This document shows, piece by piece, positions 30,303-39,819 of a stretch of 64,000 bases of DNA; positions within the stretch are counted from its first letter, which is position 1; each line of letters begins with the position of its first letter. A program made the position numbers and the translations under genes. The notes under the pieces were generated by a model. That model was given only the letters and a program-made list of their open reading frames with translations. It was not told the DNA's origin and did not search any database. The stretch is from Photobacterium aquae (GTDB lineage: Bacteria; Pseudomonadota; Gammaproteobacteria; Enterobacterales; Vibrionaceae): assembly GCF_001029445.1 (NCBI RefSeq), contig NZ_LDOT01000009.1, forward strand, positions 1 to 64,000, given 5' to 3'.

Positions 30303-32189
30303 ATGACATTATTACAGCGCCTACACGGCACGGTGCACCGCACCTTATCCCTACTGGCTACAGTTAGCCTGACAACCTGCCTGCTGCTAACCAGTATGCC
30401 GGGCTATACCTTCGACCTGCCCGGCTTTGCCAGCAGCGAGAACCAATTTGTCACTGTCGACGAAGCCTTCGCCTTCAACTTCACCCAGCAGGGCAACCGA
30501 GTTTACCTCGACTGGCACATCAAGCCCGGCTACTACCTCTACCAGCACCAGCTGTCTGTCAGTAGCAGCAACGCCACACTGGGCAAGGTAGATATCCCGC
30601 AGGGTAAGCCCTATAACGACGAATTCTTCGGCAAGGTCAATATCTACACCCAGCCCCTCACTCTGAGTGTACCGATCAATGCGGCAACCAACAGCGACAC
30701 CCTGACCGTGCGCTATCAAGGCTGTGCCGAGGCCGGCTTCTGCTACCCGCCAGAAGTCCGCCAGATCCCGCTGACCGCCGTAGTCGCTAACACCTCAGCC
30801 CCAGCAGCAGTCCCTGCAACAGGGGCCGCGGTAAGCACACAGAACGACAATCAGCCATTGTCAGGAAGCACTGAAAAAGTAAGTGCACACAAACCCAATA
30901 CCACGGTCACTCCCCCACTATCTGAGCAGGATGAGCTTGCCAGCAAGCTGGCTGACCAATGGTGGACGCCGCTGATCTTCCTCGCGCTAGGGATCGGCCT
31001 AGCCTTTACCCCCTGTGTCCTGCCGATGTATCCGATCCTAAGCGGTATCGTGCTTGGCAACGGCCAACTCAGCCAAGGCCGCGCTTTCCGCCTTGCCTTC
31101 ACCTATGTTCAGGGTATGGCCCTGACCTATACCCTGCTTGGCCTGGTCGTGGCATCGGCGGGGATGCAGTTTCAGGCCGCCTTGCAGCATCCGTATATCC
31201 TGATCGGCCTAAGCGTGTTGTTTGTTGCACTGGCCTTCTCAATGTTCGGTGCCTACACCCTGCAACTGCCAAGCAGCGTCCAGACATGGCTCAATGGGCT
31301 GAGCAACAAGCAGCAAGGCGGCAATAGCGGCGGCGTTTTCGCGATGGGGGCGATCTCCGGCTTAGTCTGCTCGCCATGCACCACCGCCCCGCTCTCCGGC
31401 GCCCTGATCTATGTCGCCCAGAGCGGTGATCTGCTGACCGGGGCTGTTGCCCTGTACGCCCTTGCCATCGGTATGGGTATCCCGCTGATCTTGGCAGCGA
31501 TGTTCGGTAATACCCTGCTGCCAAAGGCCGGCAACTGGATGACCCACGTCAAAACCTTCTTCGGTTTCGTCCTTCTCGCCGTCCCGCTGTTCCTGCTAGA
31601 GCGTATCCTGCCGCACAACCTGATGCCTTATCTGTGGGCACTGCTGGGCGTTGCCGCCTTCGGCTGGCTCTACCACGTCAAGCAGACACTGACCGTTTCA
31701 TGGCGTAGCAGCACCTTGGCCGTCGTGGCCATCGTCGGCCTGTTCCTGTCAGTACAGCCGCTCTACCCGCTGCTGACCGGCAAGAGCACGGCAACTACGG
31801 AGACCCTGCCAGCCCCGAGTGTCACCTTCAAAACCATCAGCAATATCGACGAGTTGGATCTTGCACTCGCCGATGCCAAAGCTCAGGGCTTGCCAGTGAT
31901 GCTAGACTTCTATGCCGACTGGTGCGTGGCCTGCAAGGAATTCGAAAAATACACGTTCCACGACCCGGCTGTTGCCGAAAAGCTGCAACCGTTCGTTTTG
32001 CTGCAGGCTGATGTCACCCGCAATACCCCTGCCGATATCGAATTGCTCAAGCAGATGGATGTTCTCGGGCTGCCAACGTTGGAATTCTGGGACACGCAGG
32101 GCAACCGTATCAACGGTGCCCGCCTGACAGGCTTCATGGAAGCCGGGCCGTTCCTCGACCATTTGCAAAACCACCAGCTAGCTCAATAA
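30303..32189 (+). CDS. dsbD: Thiol:disulfide interchange protein DsbD
   Basis: DsbD carries reducing power from cytoplasmic thioredoxin to periplasmic DsbC, DsbG and CcmG. It has a signal peptide or leading hydrophobic segment, then the periplasmic alpha domain with C141/C147 (CAEAGFC). The eight-helix membrane domain has candidate exchange cysteines C238 and C356 or C359 ([15 protein letters not shown]). The C-terminal thioredoxin-like gamma domain has C541-V-A-C544 (ADWCVACKE). At 628 residues it is somewhat longer than E. coli DsbD because of a Pro/Ala/Thr-rich linker of about 50 residues before the membrane domain. A terminator follows. Confidence 0.96.
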   Translation: MTLLQRLHGTVHRTLSLLATVSLTTCLLLTSMPGYTFDLPGFASSENQFVTVDEAFAFNFTQQGNRVYLDWHIKPGYYLYQHQLSVSSSNATLGKVDIPQGKPYNDEFFGKVNIYTQPLTLSVPINAATNSDTLTVRYQGCAEAGFCYPPEVRQIPLTAVVANTSAPAAVPATGAAVSTQNDNQPLSGSTEKVSAHKPNTTVTPPLSEQDELASKLADQWWTPLIFLALGIGLAFTPCVLPMYPILSGIVLGNGQLSQGRAFRLAFTYVQGMALTYTLLGLVVASAGMQFQAALQHPYILIGLSVLFVALAFSMFGAYTLQLPSSVQTWLNGLSNKQQGGNSGGVFAMGAISGLVCSPCTTAPLSGALIYVAQSGDLLTGAVALYALAIGMGIPLILAAMFGNTLLPKAGNWMTHVKTFFGFVLLAVPLFLLERILPHNLMPYLWALLGVAAFGWLYHVKQTLTVSWRSSTLAVVAIVGLFLSVQPLYPLLTGKSTATTETLPAPSVTFKTISNIDELDLALADAKAQGLPVMLDFYADWCVACKEFEKYTFHDPAVAEKLQPFVLLQADVTRNTPADIELLKQMDVLGLPTLEFWDTQGNRINGARLTGFMEAGPFLDHLQNHQLAQ

Positions 32190-32211
32190 TCGCCGCTCGC
32201 CCTGCAGATAT

Positions 32212-32242
32212 AAAAAAAGCGTCTATCTCTAGACGCTTTTTC
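32212..32242. terminator. Terminator shared by dsbD and the GGDEF gene
   Basis: GCGTCTA / TAGACGC stem with a TCTC loop, A-run on the left and T-run on the right, between convergent genes. Confidence 0.9.
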
Positions 32243-32262
32243 TTTATGCTCTTCTCTGAGTC

Positions 32263-33402
32263 TTACTGAAGGTTGTGGCCCAAGATACGCACACAGTCCC
32301 CTTCCGCATTCTCTTCGCGCAATGCCTCCAGCGATGTCCGGAGCAACTGGCGCACCATCACCTCGCTCATGTCTGGCTGCCACTCCAGCACAACGGCTTT
32401 CACCGCCACCGGCTTCTTCAATCGCTCGCGAATCGTATGGTCGCAGCTCAGGTGGACCTGCTCACTCAGTCGCTCTGCGACGATCTTAGCGCCTTCCTCG
32501 TTGGTATAAGGCAGCAGCAGGGCAAACTCATCATTGCCCTGACGGGCAAGAAAATCGCGCGGGCGGAACACCCCCCGACGCAAACCGCGACCGATACGGC
32601 GCAGCACTTCCTTGGCCTCCTGTTGACCGTAAGTCATACCGTGCTCACGAAGCGGGTCAATATAGAGCGCAACAACCGACAGGGCGGTATTCTGGCGCCG
32701 CGCAGACAGCACCTCACGCGAGAGCATCATCGAGAAATGGCGGTCATTTTGCAGGCCGGTCACGTTATCGATCAATGCAACGTTGGCCAGCTCCAGGCGC
32801 AAGCGCTGCTCTTCATAACTGCGCCAAACCGATGAGTGGAACCAGTAAAACAGGTACTCACGCACCACCACCACGATCGTCAGCCTCACCATCGCGGTGA
32901 AAAAGACCAAGGGCTGCATACTGCCCGCGACGACCATATCCGACACCATCCAGGCTGCCAGTACTGGCAACACCGCACAATAGGTCGCACTGCGGTAACT
33001 GAAAAAGCCGATCACCGCGATAATGGTAAACAAGTCACTGTACAGGGCGACCGACTCATAGCGCCCCCCATAAAGCGGCAGCATAAACAGCGCCGCCCAG
33101 CCAAGGCCGAAAATCAGCGCCATGACCGACGATATTACCTGCCAGCGCATCACCGACGGGATAAGATGGCGCAGGCTTGCCAGCAGCAATAGCCCGCCCA
33201 TCACCGCGCATGCGATAACCTGCACCAGGAGTTTAGCCCCCTCGGGTTCGTATTGGCGCACGGCAAAAACCTCTACTGCCACCAGCACAAATAAAAACAG
33301 GAAAGTCAGCGAAACGAGTTTCCATCCTTGTTGTTGGCGATAAAGCTGTTGGTGCTCAAAATAGCTTTGCCCATCCATTTCAGGCGTTAACTGGCGAGGC
33401 AT
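32263..33402 (-). CDS. Membrane GGDEF-domain protein with degenerate active site
   Basis: A 379-residue protein with about six predicted helices in the N-terminal half (about residues 28-185) and a C-terminal GGDEF domain. The catalytic motif reads GNDEF (RQGNDEF), with Asn for the second Gly, so diguanylate cyclase activity is doubtful. The inhibitory I-site RxxD (RPRD) is intact at the standard five-residue distance. It may therefore be a c-di-GMP receptor rather than a synthase. It is divergent from crbR with a 179-base shared upstream region, as for the similarly placed genes near VC2702-VC2705 in V. cholerae (from memory). Confidence 0.88.
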   Translation of the reverse strand: MPRQLTPEMDGQSYFEHQQLYRQQQGWKLVSLTFLFLFVLVAVEVFAVRQYEPEGAKLLVQVIACAVMGGLLLLASLRHLIPSVMRWQVISSVMALIFGLGWAALFMLPLYGGRYESVALYSDLFTIIAVIGFFSYRSATYCAVLPVLAAWMVSDMVVAGSMQPLVFFTAMVRLTIVVVVREYLFYWFHSSVWRSYEEQRLRLELANVALIDNVTGLQNDRHFSMMLSREVLSARRQNTALSVVALYIDPLREHGMTYGQQEAKEVLRRIGRGLRRGVFRPRDFLARQGNDEFALLLPYTNEEGAKIVAERLSEQVHLSCDHTIRERLKKPVAVKAVVLEWQPDMSEVMVRQLLRTSLEALREENAEGDCVRILGHNLQ

Positions 33403-33581
33403 ACGATGTTAGATCCTACGTAAAAGACAAGAAGTTAAAATTGAACGGCCATTTTACTGCAATCTTGAACCATCAATACGATTATTTTCCTGATGATCCA
33501 GCTCAGATCTTAAGTGTTAACAAATTGATCTGCGCAATTGGCAATGATAGTTTGGTAAGAAAAGGATCATGAAGTATCGCC

Positions 33582-34217
33582 ATGGAAGATCAATACACCA
33601 TCGTCATCGCCGATGACCACCCCTTGTTTCGCAATGCCCTGTTTCAATCCGTCCATATGGCAATTGGCGGCGCCAACCTGCTCGAGGCCGATTCGCTCGA
33701 TACCCTGCTCGCCTTGCTTGAAAAAGAGCCGGATATCGACCTGCTCCTGCTGGATCTGAAAATGCCCGGCGCCAACGGTATGTCTGGCCTGGTTCAGCTG
33801 CGCAACCAATACCCCGACCTGCCGGTTGTGGTCGTATCTGCCAGCGAGGAAACCAGCGTAGTACGCCAGGTTCGCAGCCACGGCGCGTTCGGCTTCATCC
33901 CTAAGTCCAGCGATATGCGGGCACTGATTGCCGCCCTGAACCAAGTACTGGACGGCGAGCCGGTCTTTCCTGACGGGCTGGGTGATGACGATACCGAACT
34001 CAGCGAGTTGGCCAAACGTATCGCCGCTCTCACCCCGCAACAATACAAGGTACTGAGCATGCTCGCAGACGGCCTGCTCAACAAACAGATCGCGTATGAA
34101 CTGAATGTCTCAGAGGCCACCATCAAAGCCCATATGACGGCGATTTTCCGCAAGCTCGGGGTAAAAAACCGTACCCAAGCCGTGATCCTGCTACAGCAGA
34201 TGGATTTTTCCCGCTAG
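33582..34217 (+). CDS. crbR: NarL/FixJ-type response regulator, likely CrbR
   Basis: A 211-residue response regulator with an N-terminal receiver domain (acidic pocket DDH at 11-13, phosphoacceptor Asp58 in LLLDLKMPG, and a conserved Lys in PKSSD) and a C-terminal LuxR-type helix-turn-helix (LNKQIAYELNVSEATIKAHMTAIFRKLGV). In V. cholerae the orthologous position next to the VC_2705 symporter is CrbR, which works with the kinase CrbS to activate acetyl-CoA synthetase (the acetate switch). The kinase is not in this window. Assignment as CrbR is by context and similarity of layout, so moderately sure. Confidence 0.8.
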   Translation: MEDQYTIVIADDHPLFRNALFQSVHMAIGGANLLEADSLDTLLALLEKEPDIDLLLLDLKMPGANGMSGLVQLRNQYPDLPVVVVSASEETSVVRQVRSHGAFGFIPKSSDMRALIAALNQVLDGEPVFPDGLGDDDTELSELAKRIAALTPQQYKVLSMLADGLLNKQIAYELNVSEATIKAHMTAIFRKLGVKNRTQAVILLQQMDFSR

Positions 34218-34433
34218 GTAAAAAATACCGTTTGGGGCGTTAGACCTTTGGCTAACGGCCACTTTCCCTACCTTGCCATTTTCACCGCTCTGCCTCACAA
34301 AAGCCCAGTTCAGGCGGGATATACCCGCCCCTGCGCTCGACTAAAGTTGCACAGCCTCCTCGCGCAATCATTGTTATGGTTATCTCGTAACATTTCATTA
34401 ACCTGATATGCAGCGACATGAAAGGAGATAACA

Positions 34434-34700
34434 ATGGCGTTTGAATCCAAGGAGCAGGCACAGGCCTACTGGAAAGAAAACCTCGCAACGATGGGCTCAT
34501 TGCTGGCCATCTGGTTTCTCGTCTCTTTTGGAGCCGGGATCCTGTTCATCGAGCCCCTCAACAGTATTCAATTTGCAGGCTTCAAGCTCGGGTTCTGGTT
34601 CTCCCAACAAGGAGCCATCTACACTTTCGTAGCACTGATCTTTGTCTACGTAGTGCGTATGAATGCACTCGACCGTAAGTTCAACGTACAGGAAGACTAA
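34434..34700 (+). CDS. DUF4212 small subunit of sodium:solute symporter
   Basis: An 88-residue membrane protein with two predicted helices (about 21-43 and 58-79), the small partner found immediately upstream of VC_2705-type SSS symporters. A good SD (AAGGAGATAACA) precedes the ATG. It lies ten bases before the symporter gene and is surely cotranscribed. The order response regulator, DUF4212, symporter is conserved in Vibrio. The precise role (assembly or regulation) is unknown. Confidence 0.92.
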   Translation: MAFESKEQAQAYWKENLATMGSLLAIWFLVSFGAGILFIEPLNSIQFAGFKLGFWFSQQGAIYTFVALIFVYVVRMNALDRKFNVQED

Positions 34701-34710
34701 GGGGCAATTA

Positions 34711-36414
34711 ATGGAAATCCAAACGTGGACATTTATCTTGGTAGGCATCACCTTCGCCCTCTACATCGGCATCGCGATCTGGGCCCGGGCCGGCTCAACC
34801 AGCGAGTTCTATGTCGCCGGTGGCGGCGTCCATCCGGTCGCCAACGGCATGGCAACCGCTGCCGACTGGATGTCGGCAGCCTCTTTTATTTCTATGGCCG
34901 GTATTATCTCGTTTGTCGGTTATGACGGCGGGGTCTACCTGATGGGCTGGACCGGCGGCTATGTATTGCTGGCGCTTTGCCTTGCCCCCTACCTGCGCAA
35001 ATTCGGCCAGTTCACCGTGCCAGACTTCATCGGTGAGCGCTACTACTCGAAAACAGCGCGTATGGTCGCCGTTTTCTGTGCCATTTTCGTTTCCTTCACT
35101 TACGTCGCTGGCCAAATGCGCGGCGTCGGGGTGGTGTTCGCCCGCTTCCTCGAGGTCGACATCAATATGGGGATCATCATCGGGATGGGGATCGTCTTCT
35201 TCTACGCCGTACTTGGCGGCATGAAAGGGATCACCTATACCCAAGTCGCCCAATTCTGCGTCCTCATCTTTGCCTTCCTGGTTCCGGCGATCTTCACCTC
35301 GATCATGATCACCGGCAACCCGATCCCACAACTGGGTTTGGGATCCACTATCAACGGTTCGGAAACCTATGTGCTGGATAAACTCGACGGCCTGACCACC
35401 GAGCTTGGCTTTACTGCCTATACCGACGGCTCGAAAAGCATGGTGGATGTCTTCTTCATCTGTGCCGCGCTGATGGTCGGCACCGCCGGCCTACCACACG
35501 TCATCATCCGCTTCTTCACCGTCCCACGCGTGAAAGATGCCCGTATTTCTGCCGGTTGGGCATTGCTGTTTATCTCCATGCTTTACACAACCGCACCATC
35601 GGTCGCCGCCTTTGCCCGGGTCAACATGATCGAGACCATCAACGGGCCAGAGATGCAGGGTGTCGCGGCAGAGCAGGCACCAAGCTGGGTCACCAACTGG
35701 GAAAAAACCGGATTGGTCAAATGGGAAGACAAAAACAACGACGGCAAGATGTTCTACTCAGGTGACGAGCGCAACGAAATGGACATCAACCGCGACATCA
35801 TCGTGCTAGCCAGTCCCGAGCTGGCAAGCCTGCCAAACTGGGTCGTCGCCCTACTGGCAGCCGGTGGCCTCGCTGCCGCCCTGTCAACAGCAGCAGGCTT
35901 GCTGCTGGTGATCTCAACCTCAATTTCCCATGACTTACTCAAGAAGGGCTTCAAACCGAATATGACCGACAAACAGGAACTGCTCGCAGCCCGAGTCGGG
36001 GCCGCGGTAGCCATTGTCGGTGCCGGCTATCTGGGGATCAACCCGCCGGGCTTTGTGGCACAGGTGGTTGCCTTCTCGTTCGGCTTGGCCGCAGCCTCCT
36101 TCTTCCCGGCAATCATCCTCGGGATCTTCTACAAGAAGATGAACAAAGAAGGGGCTATCGCCGGTATGCTAACGGGTATTCTGTTCACCGCCTCGTACAT
36201 TATCTACTTCAAATTCATCAACCCGGCAGCCAGCACACCGGATAACTGGTGGTTCGGGATCAGCCCGGAAGGGATCGGAACGCTGGGTATGTGCCTGAAC
36301 TTCATGGTCTCGATTGTGGTGAACAAATTCACTGCCGAAGTCCCAGATGATGTGCAGGAGATGGTGGAATCCATCCGCTACCCGAAAGGCGCAGGCGAAG
36401 CCCATAACCACTAA
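34711..36414 (+). CDS. Sodium:solute symporter, VC_2705 subfamily (acetate-type)
   Basis: A 567-residue member of the SSS family (related to ActP and PutP) with about 13 predicted helices. It probably imports acetate or another short carboxylate with sodium. The start is ATG 34711 (MEIQTWTF) with AAGGGG upstream; an in-frame ATG at 34663 lies inside the DUF4212 gene. SSS features include the N-terminal ASTSEFYVAGG-like stretch (here GSTSEFYVAGGG), AADWMSAASFI and YVAGQMRGVGV. An insertion of about 60 charged residues (near 330-375, with a DKNNDGKMF segment) is typical for the subfamily. A terminator follows. Confidence 0.93.
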   Translation: MEIQTWTFILVGITFALYIGIAIWARAGSTSEFYVAGGGVHPVANGMATAADWMSAASFISMAGIISFVGYDGGVYLMGWTGGYVLLALCLAPYLRKFGQFTVPDFIGERYYSKTARMVAVFCAIFVSFTYVAGQMRGVGVVFARFLEVDINMGIIIGMGIVFFYAVLGGMKGITYTQVAQFCVLIFAFLVPAIFTSIMITGNPIPQLGLGSTINGSETYVLDKLDGLTTELGFTAYTDGSKSMVDVFFICAALMVGTAGLPHVIIRFFTVPRVKDARISAGWALLFISMLYTTAPSVAAFARVNMIETINGPEMQGVAAEQAPSWVTNWEKTGLVKWEDKNNDGKMFYSGDERNEMDINRDIIVLASPELASLPNWVVALLAAGGLAAALSTAAGLLLVISTSISHDLLKKGFKPNMTDKQELLAARVGAAVAIVGAGYLGINPPGFVAQVVAFSFGLAAASFFPAIILGIFYKKMNKEGAIAGMLTGILFTASYIIYFKFINPAASTPDNWWFGISPEGIGTLGMCLNFMVSIVVNKFTAEVPDDVQEMVESIRYPKGAGEAHNH

Positions 36415-36457
36415 TGGGCAACAGAAAAAATAGTGTCGTCACAGACAAACCACAAAC

Positions 36458-36486
36458 AAAAAACGGAGCCATTGGCTCCGTTTTTT
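36458..36486. terminator. Terminator shared by the symporter gene and the ParR-like gene
   Basis: ACGGAGCC / GGCTCCGT stem with an ATT loop; A-run on the left and T-run on the right serve both convergent genes. Confidence 0.92.
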
Positions 36487-36535
36487 GTCGGTACATTCCT
36501 GCTAAGGCACAGCCTTTCGGCAATGCTTCTCGCAA

Positions 36536-37336
36536 TCAGAATAAACCTTTCTTCTTGATCTTGCGTACGTTGGCAATCTGCTCGCTCAGGTTCATCTCCG
36601 GCTCGGCAGGGGTTGCGGCCACGGCGGGTGCCGCCACGCCACTGTGCTGCATCGCACGGATCAGCTGGTTCTGGGCAGACAGCAACGCTTTCAGCTCGGC
36701 AATTTCGGCCGCCTGACTCTGCGCCTTCAGTTGTGCTGCCATATCCTTCCGGATCTGCTCGCTCAGCTCGGCAACCAAATGACCTTTCATCGAGGTCAGT
36801 GCCTGCTCCAGCGCTGCCGGATCCAACTCGGCAGTTGCCGATGCCGGAGCCTGCTGCTGCAACTGTGCCATCGCATCGGTCAGGGTCTCAGCCTGAACCT
36901 GTGCCGTCGCACTCACTTGATCACTCACCTCGGCCAACTGCGACATCATGGTCTGGCGCAACTGCACCAACTCCTGCTCGACATCAGCCGAACGCGCTGT
37001 ACTGGTTGCCGCATCCTGGCCTTTGTTCGGCAAAACCAAGCCGCACATTTCCAGCTTCTGGCCCAAGGTTGCCATCGTCACATTGCTGGGTGACAACACC
37101 GTCGCCAACTGGCGCGTCAAGGCCGGGCTCAGCAAATGCAGAAACAACCCCGAAAGGTAGATATCTTTGTGCTTGTGCAGATTCTCATGCAGGGCCTTGC
37201 CCGCACTGGGGTTTTCCACCAGTTGCTTTCGCTCTTCCACCCAGCGCTGCATGATGCTAACCGCATAGCGGTCAGCATCCGAGTTCACAGGATCAAGAAA
37301 TAGCGAACAATTGACCCGCTTGAGTTGGTTAGTCAT
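36536..37336 (-). CDS. ParR/StbB-like partner of the ParM homolog, with long coiled-coil tail
   Basis: A 266-residue protein encoded directly after parM (the reading frames overlap by eight bases, so they are coupled). The first 100 residues (KRVNCSLFLDP.., ..DIYLSGLFLHLL) resemble in pattern the ribbon-helix-helix DNA-binding region of plasmid ParR. The rest has no plasmid counterpart: a Gln/Ala-rich coiled coil of about 140 residues and a basic end, VRKIKKKGLF. In plasmid R1, ParR (about 117 residues) binds parC and caps ParM filaments through its C-terminus. Here the tail is more than twice that length. The function is inferred from position and the N-terminal pattern only. Confidence 0.6.
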   Translation of the reverse strand: MTNQLKRVNCSLFLDPVNSDADRYAVSIMQRWVEERKQLVENPSAGKALHENLHKHKDIYLSGLFLHLLSPALTRQLATVLSPSNVTMATLGQKLEMCGLVLPNKGQDAATSTARSADVEQELVQLRQTMMSQLAEVSDQVSATAQVQAETLTDAMAQLQQQAPASATAELDPAALEQALTSMKGHLVAELSEQIRKDMAAQLKAQSQAAEIAELKALLSAQNQLIRAMQHSGVAAPAVAATPAEPEMNLSEQIANVRKIKKKGLF

Positions 37337-38375
37337 CCATAACCTCTACAAGGGCTTCGGGCTCAACGTTCACATCCAGATCTTCAGCATGGTACATGCA
37401 AAGCTCGCGGGCCAAGGCCGACTGCGAATCGTTGATCAGCACCACGCGCTCACCCAAGGTTGCATACGCTTCTTTAACCGCAGGGTAAATCAATGGGGCA
37501 CCGCCACCAACCAGGTAAACACGGTTAGGGTTTTTGGCAAATTTCTTCGCCTCGATAGCAACGGCATTGCCAAGCTCGGCAACCTTGTTCTCGATCTTCG
37601 TCAGAATCGCATCGATTTGGGATTCGTCGTTAACCACTTCTTTGACAAATTCCACATCGTGACGGCGCTTGATCAGCTCGTTGGCCACCAAGTAGCTCGC
37701 ATCACTGTCGGCAGCGGCCAGTACTTTGCGCGCCAAGTCAGTGACCATAGATACGCCGATTTCCTTGTTGCCGTATACCGCAGACACGTCGTCGAACTCA
37801 CCGACAACCACGCCCATATCCAGCGTCGTACCGCCGCAGTCAATGACCAGCGAACGGGTGAACTCGTTGCAGTTAGAGTTAAGCAGCGTAGACAGTACCG
37901 CCGGTACGCTTTCAGGCATCACCTGCACATCAACGATCTCGAACAGCTCGCCCTTGTTCAGGGAAATCTCGCGCATCAGGTTCTGGCGCTTCTTCTCGAT
38001 GTTGGCTTCGTCACGCTGACAATCTTCCGGATCGTAGTACTCGGTAATTGGTAGGGTAACAACCAGTGATACAGGGCATGGCTTCAGACCGGTCTGCAGC
38101 AGGGCATGGTGTACTGCCAACAGGTTTAGGTCATCGTACTGGTAATCCACATGAGTGGTTTCCAGCGCCTTGTCCGACGTTGCATCATAGGTGTACTTGG
38201 TCGTGCCAACCGTGTAGTTGTACACCTGCTTGTCGCGGCGCAGAGCCGCACTCTTCCAATCTTTGCGGAATGAGTTTGGTGACACAATGGTCTTTAGCTG
38301 GTTGTTCTCAATCCAGCTTACCTTTACGTTGGTTGAGCCGTCATCTACTGCGATTGTCAATGCCGATACCGTCAT
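37329..38375 (-). CDS. parM: ParM/StbA family actin-like ATPase
   Basis: This 348-residue protein aligns by eye over its whole length with plasmid R1 ParM: the phosphate 1 loop DDGSTNVKVSW, SPNSFRKDW, AVHHALLQTG, LPITEYYD, KRQNLMREISLN, VMPESVPA, the phosphate 2 loop IDCGGTTLDMG and the adenosine motif VGGGAPLI. ParM polymerises into bipolar filaments that push plasmid copies apart. On a chromosome its cargo is unknown. No plasmid replication or mobilisation gene is near. The upstream region lacks the direct repeats of a typical parC; see the inverted repeat at 38471-38528. Confidence 0.93.
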   Translation of the reverse strand: MTVSALTIAVDDGSTNVKVSWIENNQLKTIVSPNSFRKDWKSAALRRDKQVYNYTVGTTKYTYDATSDKALETTHVDYQYDDLNLLAVHHALLQTGLKPCPVSLVVTLPITEYYDPEDCQRDEANIEKKRQNLMREISLNKGELFEIVDVQVMPESVPAVLSTLLNSNCNEFTRSLVIDCGGTTLDMGVVVGEFDDVSAVYGNKEIGVSMVTDLARKVLAAADSDASYLVANELIKRRHDVEFVKEVVNDESQIDAILTKIENKVAELGNAVAIEAKKFAKNPNRVYLVGGGAPLIYPAVKEAYATLGERVVLINDSQSALARELCMYHAEDLDVNVEPEALVEVMDD

Positions 38376-38470
38376 CGTCTACTACTCTCACATTCATTCA
38401 GAGCCACAGCCCTGACAATTCATTTATTAATAAAAAAGGTGCTAACGCGAACCGCCATCGGGCTTCACAC

Positions 38471-38528
38471 CGTAGCGCATTCTCTATCAAGCAAGGCGCG
38501 CGATTATACACCGCAGACATACGCTACG
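38471..38528 (-). promoter_or_regulatory. Promoter and inverted repeat upstream of parM
   Basis: On the minus strand a TATAAT (38503-38508) is flanked by CGTAGCG (38471-38477) and its inverse CGCTACG (38522-38528). The outer arm overlaps the end of the upstream fliB gene. This could be an operator for the ParR-like protein; there are no iterons. Confidence 0.4.
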
Positions 38529-39723
38529 CGACTTTCAGCAACAACAAAGGAAGCATGGCCTCGTCAATCTGCAGGTGATTATTTATTAATCTATTGATAA
38601 CGATGGAAACATTCTCCGTGTGACTGCGCGATCGGTGATAGCTCTGCACTACAAGGATCACATCATCATCAACCAATTCACGGGATGAACCAATTGCCAT
38701 CAACGCGCCGCGCAGCATAAAGAAATCAATCACCTGTTCAGAAAATGTTTTATAAAAATCCTTCGCAGGGAAATCAGCCATGTACATACCATGCAAGAAA
38801 TAGTTCACCCACACATGCGAATTTGACTCAACATAGTCACTATAATGACCTTGGTAACCTTTTAGTAAAATAGCCTGCTGGGCTTCAGCATCACACTCTG
38901 CTTGACCAAGAGTCTGATCAAGCAGAGTGTGAACCTGCTTGATTCGAGCTACGACATGCTCATAATTATCGTTAACGCCCATGGCCAATCTTGCATTATA
39001 CAAACGGATCAAAAAGGTCGCATGCATATCAAGCATGGTACCGCTTTGCTCAAACATCGCCAGAAAACTGCCGTCAACAATACTGTCAATACAAAAATTC
39101 AAAGTTTGCTGGAACGCCTGCTCGTCATCTTTCTTTTCATCAAGTAACTTAAGAGTCATACCCAGCATATAGAGACGCGATTCCAGAGAAACTCCTTCCA
39201 TCAACAGTACATCAACATACAATTGACGCAGTTCCTGATAATAAAACGGGGTACGGTAGACTGCTGGCTTTACTGCTGTGAAGCGGACCTTCTCACTAAA
39301 CGACATCGCTGAAGGATTAAGCAGTACCTGACGGGCCGCTTCTGGGCATGACAAGGTCAAACCACGGTCAATCCGATCGCCGCGCACTGTATCTACACGC
39401 GGATAACTTTGGCAAATTTTTGCTAACCGTTGATGACCATAATGTTTATGTACATCACACAAGCCCTGAGCGTCACGAAACGGACAGAAACCTTTCTCAT
39501 TAAACTTAATCATTGCATAGGCTTCAGCCATTGGAAGATTAGTCTTGGGCTTTTTGATAAATGCCTGCTGTGCCCGATCTTTAAACACGCTCTTTTCAGT
39601 AAGAAAACGGTAAGTTGGCTTATCGAAGTAAATATTCCAGCCTTGACAGCAATGATCTTCGCAACGATCAGTCGCGCAGGAAAAACGCTCGACAAACTGC
39701 GGGATTAATTCAATTTGTTTCAT
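38524..39723 (-). CDS. fliB: FliB-type flagellin lysine N-methylase, paralog 2
   Basis: 399 residues, the usual length of FliB, which methylates surface lysines of flagellin. The N-terminal cysteine cluster is intact: C-x4-C-x3-CC (CATDRCEDHCCQGW), then FCPF, LCDVHK and a later ICQSYPR and LSCPEAAR, the YkgJ-like metal-binding arrangement. It is paralogous to the neighbouring gene (39820-41028) but clearly diverged. It is the last gene of the lateral flagellar run on the minus strand and looks AT-richer than the structural flagellar genes. Its substrate is probably LafA, by context. Confidence 0.85.
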   Translation of the reverse strand: MKQIELIPQFVERFSCATDRCEDHCCQGWNIYFDKPTYRFLTEKSVFKDRAQQAFIKKPKTNLPMAEAYAMIKFNEKGFCPFRDAQGLCDVHKHYGHQRLAKICQSYPRVDTVRGDRIDRGLTLSCPEAARQVLLNPSAMSFSEKVRFTAVKPAVYRTPFYYQELRQLYVDVLLMEGVSLESRLYMLGMTLKLLDEKKDDEQAFQQTLNFCIDSIVDGSFLAMFEQSGTMLDMHATFLIRLYNARLAMGVNDNYEHVVARIKQVHTLLDQTLGQAECDAEAQQAILLKGYQGHYSDYVESNSHVWVNYFLHGMYMADFPAKDFYKTFSEQVIDFFMLRGALMAIGSSRELVDDDVILVVQSYHRSRSHTENVSIVINRLINNHLQIDEAMLPLLLLKVA

Positions 39724-39819
39724 TTAAAGTACTGTCCATTTTATGTCGCCAAAAAGAAATAGCAGATCGCTTGAACGTCACACCGCTATTTTCTTAAAGA
39801 TTGAATTAGAAGGTAAATA

